Under the pieces are notes generated by a model, which saw only the letters and a list, made by a program, of their open reading frames with translations, made no database searches and was not told the origin of the DNA. The translations under genes were made by a program, and so were the position numbers. Below, in pieces: positions 8,630 to 16,864 of a DNA stretch of 17,002 nt (position 1 is the stretch's first letter; the number at the start of each line of letters is the position of its first letter). Origin of the DNA: Lobulomyces angularis (lineage: Eukaryota > Chytridiomycota > Chytridiomycetes > Lobulomycetales > Lobulomycetaceae). The DNA is taken from positions 1 through 17,002 of the forward strand of contig JADHYX010000397.1 in the NCBI GenBank assembly GCA_027604685.1, given 5' to 3'.

Positions 8630-9720
8630 ATAGAAAATCATTCACAAAACAAAACAAATTTTAATAAAGTTTTTTTTGGAATACCGACCAATATCAAAAA
8701 CAACCCCAATCAATCGTTTATTCAGCAAATCGATTAACTATACATAGTATTCATTTTTTTAATTATTTTTTGTTAAAATACCCTGACAACAAAAAATGGA
8801 GCTTGATTAATTCCGAGTTTTTGTTAGAATATACAAGTTTCTTAATCGTTCAATTAAAACTACAAAAGTTACTTCTCAAACAACTGCTATTATTAATGAG
8901 ATATTTAAAGAACACATTGAAAAGTATTAAAACTTAATTCGGTTACAAACAAGAAAATATCAAGTAATACCCTATGATGAAAAACTCAGATATACTCAAA
9001 TGCAAAGAATATTTGAAATTAAAGCTAAAAATTATGAATTAATTAGATGAAAATTAGCAAGCGATAATAAAATTTTGACAAAACAAGATGTTTATGGAAA
9101 GAATGGTTTAAGAAATTTTAATTTACTTATATCATCAAGAAAAATACTTGATCCTCTTGGATATACTCTTTATTTGAAAGATTACTTGTATCGTTTTGAA
9201 CAATTTAAATGCAATACAGTAACCATTAATTTAATTCCAATTTTCTAAATAATGGGTTTCTGTAATGCAATTCTAATTGTGCAAAACGATACAAGTAAAT
9301 TTATCAAAAAATTTAAAGAAAAATTTGGTGGTAGTGAAAACACATCCGTTTTAATTGGAGATTGGTCAAGTACATCAATGAGAAATCAAACTCTAACGAG
9401 GTAAAAAGGTTTTAGAGATATGTTTAAAAGGCGGATATCAACTTTATTGGGTTAATGAATTTTTAACTTCATCAATTTGCCCAAGACGCAAAAGTAGATC
9501 TTTAGAAACATTTAAAAAAAATAGAACATCCAAATCCCGGTAAGAATGATAAACTGATTAAAGTTTATTGATTGCTTCGTTGCAAAAACGAAAATTGTAA
9601 GCAAATGGTGAATGAGGAATTAGTGGATAGACTTTGGATAGAATTGATGTTGCAACGTTAAATAGGAAAGACATAGTAGAAAGTACTTTATTGCATGGAG
9701 TTTGACCAGTTTATTTAAGA
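8630..9720 (+). mobile_element. Decayed Fanzor (eukaryotic TnpB-like RuvC nuclease) gene, copy 1
   Basis: Plus-strand frames, broken by stops and indels, read as a Fanzor-type protein. At the N-terminus (from 8630, ATA where copy 2 has ATG) come NHSQNKTNFNKVFFG, SANRLTIHSIHFFNYFLLKY and KKWSLINSEF. The C-terminal half has SKFIKKFKEKFGG, then GDWSSTSMRNQ (GDWS at 9357-9368), then WVNEFLTSSICP, whose Glu codon at 9457-9459 fits the RuvC-II glutamate. LETFKK and LLRCKNENC, the rest of the zinc-finger region, follow. DVATLN (from 9646) fits the RuvC-III Asp, and HG-x-x-PVYLRR ends the match. One zinc Cys is now Arg (CGC, 9487-9489). I found no RuvC-I DxG segment. There are at least six in-frame stops plus frameshifts, so it is inactive as a protein. 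It sits divergent to APC4, 177 bp from its start codon. Confidence 0.85.
9182..9298. repeat. Foldback (imperfect inverted repeat) inside the Fanzor relic
   Basis: The outer arms match at 23 of 24 bases: TTACTTGTATCGTTTTG at 9182-9198 is repeated inverted at 9282-9298, and the match continues through CAATT. The inner arms (GCAATACAGTAACCATTA against its inverted counterpart around 9250-9270) are clearly related but diverged. The whole 117-bp segment can fold into one long hairpin with almost no loop. It interrupts the Fanzor frame just before SKFIKKFKEKFG. Confidence 0.85.
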
Positions 9721-9930
9721 AGATAGATGTTGTAAATTTTTACTAAATAGTTTTCGCTATTTTTTTAATCGGTGTTTGTTTTATTATTTTTTTGGATATT
9801 TAATGTTCAAAAAGATAATGCTTTCACACTCGTATTAATTTCAAAAAATTTAATTTTACACAAAATAATTTTCTACTGTAAAATACATTAAAAATTTAAA
9901 TTATACATTAAAAAAAAAAAAGTCATGAAA
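9721..9930. other. AT-rich spacer between Fanzor relic and RagC 3' end
   Basis: No gene is seen. If the element once carried a guide-RNA segment it would be expected at this 3' end, but I could not recognise a conserved fold or element end. Confidence 0.4.
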
Positions 9931-11441
9931 TTACTTGCAAGAAGATTTTAATTTAATTTCATGAACCTGTAAAACTGAATCTTTGAATAATTCAAAATTG
10001 TACTCAATAATACCAAACTGTCTATCGAAATTATCACTTTTTAGTAAACAAACAAGAGATATATTGCTAGAAAATAAAAATACTAAATTAATTTTACAAC
10101 AAAAATATTAACTATTACTGATTTATAGCACGAGAATATAAAACCATTCCGTTATTTAGTTTAATTAAAGAATGTGATTGAGCATCATGTCGCTTTTTTC
10201 CATATATTCCGTCATTAGGATCTTCACTAGCGCTTAATAAAATCAGTAATTTAAAATGATGATTTTTAAATGAAAAAGATTTTTAAAAATTTTTACTCGT
10301 AAATGGATGAAATATCTAAAAAAACGTCAATGACATCGGAGCATAATTCGTAACTTTGAATATCAACTTTTATAAAAATCAATTAGATATATTTAAAAAT
10401 GGGATCGAAATTAAAAACCTGGAGAAGCATCAGTGGCAATGTAAATCTTACTAAATACATCAAATAAAAAAGCTTTTTCAATTCCGGAATTCTAATTTTA
10501 ATAAAACAATTCATGAAAAAATAAATAGAAAATATTTTTAAATTACTTTTTTTAAATAGAAAAGAATAAGAATAATTGTTTATGAAAAAAACTTACTGAA
10601 CAAAAAATGTTTAACAAATTTTCCAAAGTAGGAAGCTCGGTCATTAGCTTCTGAACTATTTTACTAAATGCTTCATAGATTGAGTAATCATATATCGAAG
10701 TTAAATAAAAACTAACTCTGACAACATCTAACCCGTAATCTTCTAATTCTTCCGTCATACGTTGATGGATATCTCTTTGTGTTTCGATTTTATGATCGTC
10801 CGATAGTCCATCTACTTTGTGAATTAAAACTTCAAATGATATCTTTGGGTTGATTTTATATGCTGCTGTAACTATAAAAAACAACATAAAAATTTTTTTT
10901 TTATAAAATTATTTTTTACTTGTAGAGAAGAGAAAATGCAATGCTTCTAAATAGTCATCCTGCGCATCAATTACATACACTAAAGCACCGCAACTAAAAA
11001 AAAATGTTATAACTTTAAAAATTGTATATTTTTATTACTTTAAAAAAATTTCCTCTAAATTTTCATTATTTTCAGATAAATCAACTTGACCTGGCTACAA
11101 AAATTTATATACGTATAAAATAATTTTAACTCTTCAACTTAAATTGAAGAAAACAAAAAAAAAGTTATAAAATTCCTTACAAAATCCCAGATTTGAAATT
11201 CTTCAAAACTATTAAACTCAAATTTATTGATAATGTCAGTAGATTCCATGTAAAGAGTATCGTTTGCGTTTAACTTTCGAAAAACTACTTGTTGTATTGA
11301 ACTCTTTCCAGATCTTCTTAAACCCATTAACAATATTTTGGCTGAATTTAATGCTGTAGGTGTATTTAATGATTTTTGTGAAAATGATGAAGCACTGAGT
11401 GGTGAAGTAAGTGAAACTTCATCATGTATATCATTTTTCAT
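9931..11441 (-). CDS. GTR2: RagC/Gtr2-type small GTPase
   Basis: Eight exons join in frame: 11441-11181, 11094-11039, 10993-10920, 10871-10597, 10491-10419, 10366-10297, 10232-10119, 10066-9931, giving 352 aa (yeast Gtr2 341, human RagC 399). G1 is GLRRSGKS at residues 40-47, G3 is WDF|PGQ at 85-90 across intron 1, and G4 is HKVD at 148-151, inside [28 protein letters not shown] and [11 protein letters not shown] follow, and the C-terminal roadblock-type domain has [15 protein letters not shown] and [11 protein letters not shown]. RagC/Gtr2 heterodimerises with RagA/B (Gtr1) on the lysosome or vacuole to relay amino-acid status to TORC1. The RagC/D identity rests on GLRRSGKSS and the HKVDGLSDD block. 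Introns are 43-105 nt. The gene is complete. Confidence 0.96.
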
Positions 11442-11663
11442 TTCTACGAAAAAAAATTTTTATTTTTTTTTTTATATACAAAATTGAATTGTTAGAAATA
11501 GTATGTATTAAAGAAGAATTGACAAAATAAAAATGAAAAATTGTATTTAATGGTTAACTATTGCGATTGCAAAAACTATTAATAATTTTTATACCAGTTA
11601 ATTAAGACAAAAGTGATTAATTTTTTTCCAATGATGTATTAAAAAAAATTTACAAACTTCTTT
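11442..11663. other. AT-rich spacer upstream of the RagC gene
   Basis: This stretch holds the promoter and 5' leader of the RagC gene and the 3' end of the reductase gene, both on the minus strand. No gene or recognisable site is seen. Confidence 0.5.
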
Positions 11664-13020
11664 TTAAAATTTAGAACTAACTATATCCTCTTCATGCTCC
11701 TCACTAACTTTGACTAGCAGTTTTCCAATATTTTTGCCTTCAAAAAGATGAAGTAGAGAATTTGGTGCATTTTCCAACCCTTCAACAATGGTCTCTTTCT
11801 GCTGAATTTTTCCACTATTTAACCATTCTAGAATTTGTTTTCTTGCTTCAGAGTATCGTTTAGCGTAATCAAATACGATAAATCCTTCCATTTTTGCCCG
11901 CATCGATATTAAGGTCATGTATGCACTAGGTCCTAAAAAATTTAGTATAATGAATAAAAAAAAAATTACCTTTTGGTTCCTTCTCATTGTATTGTGATAT
12001 CGCACCGCATAATACGACTCTTCCTTTGAATGCTAATCTGCGTAAACAAAGATTTAAAATATCTCCACCAACATTGTCAAAGTACACGTCAATAAATTTC
12101 GGTGTAGCCTTAGAAAGATTTTTAGCAAAATCTTTATCTTTGTAGTTAAGAGCCTCATCACATCCAATTTCCTTAAGCCATTCACACTTTTCTTCACTTC
12201 CTGCAATTCCTACAACTCTGCAACCCACTGCTTTCGCAATTTGAGCAGCAACTTCGATACAATTAGACATAAAATAAGAATAAATTAATACTAGATCCGG
12301 TAGCTCCAGCACAACCGGAAATGACAACTGTTTCTCCGGCTTTTGGTTTTCCAATATCAAGCAATCCAAAGTAAGCAGTCATTCCGGTCATCCCAAGGCA
12401 GCCTTGACTTTGAAGCAAAGTAGTTCCTAGGAAATATGCATAAAAATTCATTCATTTTCGGTTTTAATTAATTACCCTCTGGAAAAGAAAATATTGAAAC
12501 GTCCTTCCCGTTAGAAATGGCATATTTTTGCCATCCTAATCATTTTCAATTAAAAAATTAAGATAATCAATATTATACCAAGAGTTCCTTGAACATAGTC
12601 ACCTTTTTTAAACTTTGAATTTTTTGACCTATTACAAACCAATTAATTGACAAATTAATTGATCAATAAAACTTACAAAATTACTTCACCAACAACAGCA
12701 CCTCTCATTACATCATTTATTTTAACTGGTTCTATGTACGATCTGGCATCATTCATCCAACCTAAACGCAAAAACTGTTGATGGGTTGAAAAGACAATAA
12801 TGGCAATTACCTCTCATAGCTGGATCTAAAGATAAATATACTGATCTAATCAATAAGTGTCCATCTAAGACAAATAATAAGTAGTGAAAAAAGTAAATTT
12901 ATTGAAACCAGGAATGTTGGTGTCAAATTCTTCTTTCGTTATTCTAAAAGTTTCATTTGGAATGAGCTGACCTGTTGGTCGTTTGACGAATAAAATCTTA
13001 GTATTAGTTAAAGTTGGCAT
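11664..13020 (-). CDS. NADP-dependent MDR oxidoreductase (prostaglandin/leukotriene reductase-like)
   Basis: Eight exons join in frame: 13020-12909, 12864-12811, 12761-12677, 12628-12579, 12535-12476, 12426-12292, 12251-11970, 11932-11664, giving 348 aa, typical for this zinc-independent MDR group. The N-terminal GroES-like domain has VYLSLDPAMRGWMNDARSY, then GDYVQG and GWQKYAI. The Rossmann segment has GMTGMTAYFGLLDIG and the glycine-rich ISGCAGATGS (about 156-165), then VYFDNVGG and GRVVLCGAIS. The C-terminus has MEGFIVFDY, then GKIQQKE and LFEGKNIGKLLVKV. Zinc ligands of classical alcohol dehydrogenases are absent, as expected. Enzymes of this family reduce the C=C bond of enones with NADPH; the substrate here is unknown. 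I chose the ATG at 13020 over an in-frame ATG at 13095 because the family starts close to this block. Introns include 37- and 40-nt examples. Confidence 0.95.
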
Positions 13021-13136
13021 TTTGTAATTTTTATTGGTGATTGAAAAAATTTTCACTCTTTTAAAGGTGTAGTAGGACAAATAGCTTCTCCGCAAATAAC
13101 CTTTGATTAAATTAGGTTAATTAAAATTGTTTAAAC

Positions 13137-13600
13137 TTAGATTAAGGTATTGGTGGTTAACGATTGCCCATATTCATCAGCACAAAACTGTTGAAGAGCT
13201 GATAGAAACTGAGCCAAGATACAATGCATTCTGTCACCTAATACAAACAGCATAGAGTTGATTTCAACTTCTTTTAATTTTCGCCAATTAAGATACCTTT
13301 AAATTTTAGTAGATTACTAAATATTTTATCAAATTTAGATCTTTGCGCTTTCTTTGACTTCCAAATGTATGATAAGTTTGTTCAAGGAGAGTAAAATTTG
13401 TTAAGCTTGTCCATATCATATCTAATAAAATCAAGAATAATTGAATTCAATTATTAAAAATACTTTTTTTCAAATTTAATAAAATTACATCAAAGTTATC
13501 AACTTGAGAAGAAAATCATCATGGGCTAATCAATTGCAGATAAAAAATTTGGTTTAACTTACAAGGAGAATTGTTAAAATTTCCAATTAAATTATAATAT
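13137..13600 (-). pseudogene. Unassigned exon-like region, strand uncertain
   Basis: Several open, protein-like stretches lie here with believable splice signals on the minus strand: HDDFLLKLITL (about 13540-13490), then MIWTSLTNFTLLEQTYHTFG and RKRKDLNLIKYL (about 13425-13330), then KEVEINSMLFVLGDRMHCIL and QFLSALQQFCADEYGQ, stopping at TAA 13139-13137. The last two pieces do not join in one phase with the splice sites I can see. The plus strand also holds open stretches (VEELIETEPRYNAFCHLIQ and LLNILSNLDLCAFFDFQMY). It may be a gene remnant. I do not recognise the family on either strand. Confidence 0.3.
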
Positions 13601-13965
13601 AATTAATATTATTAACACCAAATAATGACACTCTAATTACAGTATATTGATACCACGATATACATGTTACTCGTTCGAGTTTACTTATTAAGGTACTATT
13701 TATAATGTAATTATGAAAAGAATGAAATTTTTCGATTAGTAATAGAGGTTTGGAAATAAAAAATGAATGACAGCATATATATTAACAGTTTACTTTTCCA
13801 TTAAATTAAATAGTGCTTGCGCATTATCTTTTTAAACATATAAAAATAGTAATTAAAATATATATTCCAGATAGTTAATAAACACCGAAATTATAACTAT
13901 AATTATATTGGTAAAAAATTTTAGAAAAAAACTATAAATAGTGAGTAAAGTTAACATTTTTTTTT
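13601..13965. other. AT-rich stretch without a visible gene
   Basis: Sequence leading up to the second Fanzor fragment. No open frame, RNA or element terminus is recognised. Confidence 0.5.
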
Positions 13966-13980
13966 TTGATCATTTTAAAA

Positions 13981-14190
13981 ATGGAAAAACATTTTTGCAA
14001 TAAAACAAAATTCAATAATCTTTTTATTGGAACATCTGAACAATATGCAAAAATGGAAGATTTAATATATACTGCAAATCGATTAACTGTTCACACAACC
14101 CACTTTTTTAAATATTTTATGTTAAATTACCAAGATAACAATAAATGGAGTATGATAAATGCTGATTTTTTTGTTTATGAAAGTTCACTT
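13981..14190 (+). mobile_element. Fanzor N-terminal fragment, copy 2
   Basis: The frame opens at ATG 13981 (another in-frame ATG is at 13966). It encodes MEKHFCNKTKFNNLFIGTS, then TANRLTVHTTHFFKYFMLNY, then NNKWSMINADFF. Over about 65 residues this aligns with the N-terminus of the relic at 8630, including the shared A-N-R-L-T-x-H, H-F-F-x-Y-F and K-W-S-x-I-N blocks. Copy 2 has no stop or frameshift here and still has ATG where copy 1 has ATA. Similarity ends near 14190, and the frame runs on into a long T run at 14223-14242. None of the RuvC motifs follow, so this is a 3'-truncated copy, or the first exon of one broken downstream. Confidence 0.7.
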
Positions 14191-14244
14191 TACCTTTACC
14201 CATGCGCCACACCATTCAAGAATTTTTTTTTTTTTTTTTTTTTA

Positions 14245-14678
14245 AATAAAAAAAGAATTTAACATATTTTAATCTTGATAATGTATCCTTTTTTACTTTA
14301 AAACCTTAAACATTTCTAGAATCATCAAACATCTTATGATTACTAACTGTATGCTTTCCTAATTTAAAAGGAAACCAGAACTGTTAATAATTATTAAGAC
14401 GTTTTTTTGGATTTTCATTCAAAAAGCATTTTACTATTAATTAAGTATTTTTTTGTAATATTTTAATTGTTAGGCATTGCTGTACGCGGTAATATTTGCG
14501 ATAATTGCACCTCTGTTTGAGGCTGGTTAGTATTTACCTACACTAATTGGTTATAGGTAATGAGGTTAAATTTTTATACAAAAAAAACAATTTTTGAGAA
14601 AATTGGAAATTTAATAAAATTAAAAAAATTTAATTTTATTAGATTTCTACTTTATTACAAATATTGTTATTGACTTAT
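14245..14678. other. Non-coding stretch before the snoRNA pair
   Basis: Mostly AT-rich. The block at about 14470-14570 is less AT-biased and holds a 6-bp stem (TTACCT/AGGTAA) and the mixed-composition segment GCTGTACGCGGTAATATTTG. It could be an RNA gene or decayed coding sequence. I could not match it to a known RNA. Confidence 0.3.
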
Positions 14679-14769
14679 TTGATTTATGATGAACTATGAA
14701 GACTATTAAACCCAGCTCTTTGAACCCTTTCAGGTGTTGTGAGATATATTTCAATGTTTCTGAAATCAA
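14679..14769 (+). ncRNA. C/D-box snoRNA, copy 1 (predicted LSU rRNA 2'-O-methylation guide)
   Basis: C box ATGATGA is at 14686-14692 and D box CTGA at 14760-14763. They are flanked by a perfect 6-bp terminal stem, TTGATT (14679-14684) with AATCAA (14764-14769). The internal element TAAACCCAGCTC (14707-14718) is complementary to GAGCTGGGTTTA of the universally conserved peptidyl-transferase region of large-subunit rRNA. It lies just before a D'-like TTGA (14720-14723). The fifth base upstream of that box is G14715, which pairs with the C of GAGC. By my recollection this corresponds to yeast 25S C2948, guided by snR69. A weak C'-like GTGTTGT is at 14734-14740. Confidence 0.85.
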
Positions 14770-14990
14770 TAAATTTATTAATTAATTGGCATCTGGTTTT
14801 TTTTTTTAAAAAATATAAGTTCAATATGAACTTGGATTCTTTTTTAAAAAAAAATCCTTTGTTAATTAAAATTTAGTTTCCGTTAGGTATTGAATTGATG
14901 ATGACTTGAAAGTCTATTAAACCCAGCTCTCTTTGAGACCTTCAGTTTTTGGTCATGCTGATATAAAGTTTTCAATTACTGAAATTCAAT
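14686..14990 (+). repeat. Diverged tandem duplication carrying the two snoRNAs
   Basis: The block CTATTAAACCCAGCTCT occurs at 14703-14719 and 14914-14930, in the same orientation, 211 bp apart. Flanking snoRNA boxes are spaced similarly in both units. This reads as an old duplication of a small RNA gene. Confidence 0.75.
14889..14990 (+). ncRNA. C/D-box snoRNA, copy 2 (same LSU rRNA guide)
   Basis: C box ATGATGA is at 14898-14904 and D box CTGA at 14979-14982. The terminal stem is a perfect 8 bp: ATTGAATT (14889-14896) with AATTCAAT (14983-14990). The guide TAAACCCAGCTC (14918-14929) is identical to copy 1 and followed by a D'-like CTTTGA. A C'-like ATGCTGA is at 14955-14961. Outside the boxes and this guide the two copies have diverged, including the segment before the D box. 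Terminal stems differ in sequence but both pair perfectly, which points to two functional genes rather than one gene and a dead copy. Confidence 0.88.
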
Positions 14991-15131
14991 TTTAATTAGT
15001 TAGTTTGTAATAATTTATTGAAACTATTTTTATTAAATACAAAATAATTTAAATGACATATACTACTAATTACTGGAAAAAAAATTAAAACAAAATGTTA
15101 TAGTGTGACTTTTTTAAAAAAAAAAAAAACG

Positions 15132-15650
15132 TCAATTGCCCTTTTGCTTTAACATGGCATCAATTTCAACCTGAAGAACTTCCACTACAATAAAGTATTA
15201 AAATTATAACACATATTAAATTCTAGCTTACATGAAATTACATCCATTTCCCTAATTAAACTAAGCGCAGCAACTAGAATGTTATGCTATGAAAATAAAA
15301 AAAAGTTTTAATTTCTTACAAATTTATTTTAATTATATTTTTACATTAAAAGTAAAAGATTTCAAAGGTGATACATTATTAATTTTACTGGACGTATCAG
15401 AATTTGATATTGGAGTGTAAGGATAGTTGCTAGTACTATACTCTTTATTAGCCTGCAGATCAATTTCTTTGATAGAGTTCTGTTTATGCTGTAATTTCAT
15501 AGTATCCATCATCTTGTAATTTTCTGATAATTTTAAATTTTCTAATCTATCTGGTAATAAATTTTCCTTTTCATTGTAATTTTTAACATTTTCGGACTCA
15601 TTTGCATTGACATAAAAATATTCAGGATGAAGTGCATTCTCAGCATCATT
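15132..15650 (-). CDS. Unrecognised protein, C-terminal exons (5' end not found)
   Basis: Three minus-strand pieces join in frame: 15650-15345, 15286-15232 and 15184-15132. Introns are 58 and 47 nt, with acceptors TTTCATAG and ATTGTAG. The first 102 codons are polar and Asn/Ser/Lys-rich (for example NPYTPIS-like NYPYTPISNSDTSSK). The end is a well-formed helical segment, HNILVAALSLIREMDVIS then LEVLQVEIDAMLKQKGN, which is probably the conserved part. No upstream exon fits in the roughly 100 bp of A/T runs before the divergent syntaxin start. Translation may begin at ATG 15512 (MMDTMK), giving about 91 aa, or the gene is 5'-truncated. I do not recognise the family. Confidence 0.6.
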
Positions 15651-15758
15651 CTTTAAAAAAAAAAAAGTTTAATTTATTTTTTTTTTTTGTAACAAAAAAA
15701 TATTAAAAAAAAAAATTAAAAAATAATAAAAATTTTTTTTTTTTCAAAAAAATAAAAA

Positions 15759-16864
15759 ATGAGCAGAGACAGGTTTCAAGACTTAAACAATAACAGACAA
15801 CATCAGTACCCACAGCAACCTCAGCAGTACAATCAAAACAACTACAGTTCTTCTCAGCATCCAAGTTTCAACAAGGTCTCTTCAAACAATTTTAACGATT
15901 TAAGCAATGAAATCAGGAGAAATATTGATTCTATCAAGCAATCATCTAGAGACTTGCAAGGTCTTCATAGAAGAGCTTTAACGGAAATCAACTCACAGCA
16001 ACAACAAAGTAACTAAATTTTTTTTTTTTTTATTCACACTTTCTTTTTTTTTTTTTTTTTTCTAGGTATATTTTCTCAAATTGATAATATTGTAGATTCC
16101 ACCTCAAATTTAATTCAAAAAACCAGACAGGATTTAAAAAATCTAACATCTTCCTCTGGTGGTGACCCACAGATGAAATTAACAGAGCAAAAAAGTCTCG
16201 CCAGAAAGTTAATCGAAGTTGCTAAGGAATATCAAAATATTCAACAAAGTGCAAAAACTCAATACAGAGGCCAATTAGAAAGGCAGTTTAAAATTGCTAA
16301 GCCTAACGCCACCAGAGAGGAAATTACTGAAGCTCTTGACAACAACAGTGGAGGAAACGTTTTTCAACAGCAGATTTTAAGCAGCAGAGTTACGGATCAA
16401 AGAAGAATTCTTGATCAAGTTCAAAATCGTCAACAAGAATTGAACAAAATTGAACAAAGTTTAGTTGAATTATTTCAATTAATGCAGGATATGCAAATGA
16501 TGTTAGAGGTAAAAAAAAAGAAAAAAAGAAAAATAAAAGTAAAAAAAAATAATTCTTTTCTTTTTTTTAGAATCAGCAAACTATGATTGATCAAATTGAA
16601 ACAAATATCGAAGACTCATCTACAGCCATTGAGTATGGCTCAAAAGAACTGACAAAAGCTACTGACAATGCCAGATCCGCTAGAAAAAAGAAGTGGATCA
16701 TTTTCTTTTGTGTTTTGATTTTATTGATTATCGTTGGTTTAGTAGTTTGGTTCCAGTTTGTTGCTCCACTTGTTAACGCTGCAAATGCTGCCAACAATGG
16801 TAATGGCTCTGGTACTACACCTGTTACAACCACTGCCGCTGCCGCTTCTCCTACTCCCTCTTAG
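15759..16864 (+). CDS. Syntaxin-type Qa-SNARE (plasma-membrane/Sso1-like)
   Basis: Three exons (15759-16008, 16066-16508, 16571-16864) give 328 aa. Residues 1-50 are rich in Gln and Asn. An Habc-like helical region starts around DLSNEIRRNIDSIKQ. The SNARE motif runs from about QELNKIEQSLVELFQLM through MIDQIETNIEDS, with Gln233 as the predicted zero-layer residue, directly after intron 2. SARKKK precedes a membrane anchor at about 273-294. Such proteins sit in the target membrane and form the four-helix bundle with Qb, Qc and R-SNAREs. Fungal Sso-type and animal syntaxin 1 families end shortly after the anchor, whereas this one carries about 34 more residues rich in Asn, Gly, Thr, Ala and Pro. 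Introns are 57 and 62 nt. The gene is complete. Confidence 0.95.

Noticed and set aside
8454..8830. Minus-strand reading that splices into a protein-like chain (LINKER-like LIDLLNKRLIGVVFDIG, KIYNWFMKFYN, ADNGQALIFLTKR)
   Set aside because: It lies antisense to the Fanzor N-terminus, lacks a start codon and runs into APC4 in another frame. The plus-strand match to copy 2 explains the sequence, so this is a shadow.
9046..9707. In-frame TGA codons in the Fanzor relic as evidence for TGA recoded as Trp
   Set aside because: TAA and TAG stops and frameshifts also break the relic, and SEC22 ends naturally at TGA, so the standard code fits.
13137..13600. Gamma-tubulin complex component C-terminus
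   Set aside because: HDDFLL resembles a motif of that family, but the order of the other pieces is wrong and the RLDFN-type ending is missing.
14470..14570. Spliceosomal snRNA (U4-like)
   Set aside because: A short similarity on the reverse strand (GAGGTGCAATTATCGC) does not extend to the conserved U4 5' domain or Sm site.
16591..16833. Minus-strand open frame of 80 codons
   Set aside because: Antisense shadow of the syntaxin last exon.
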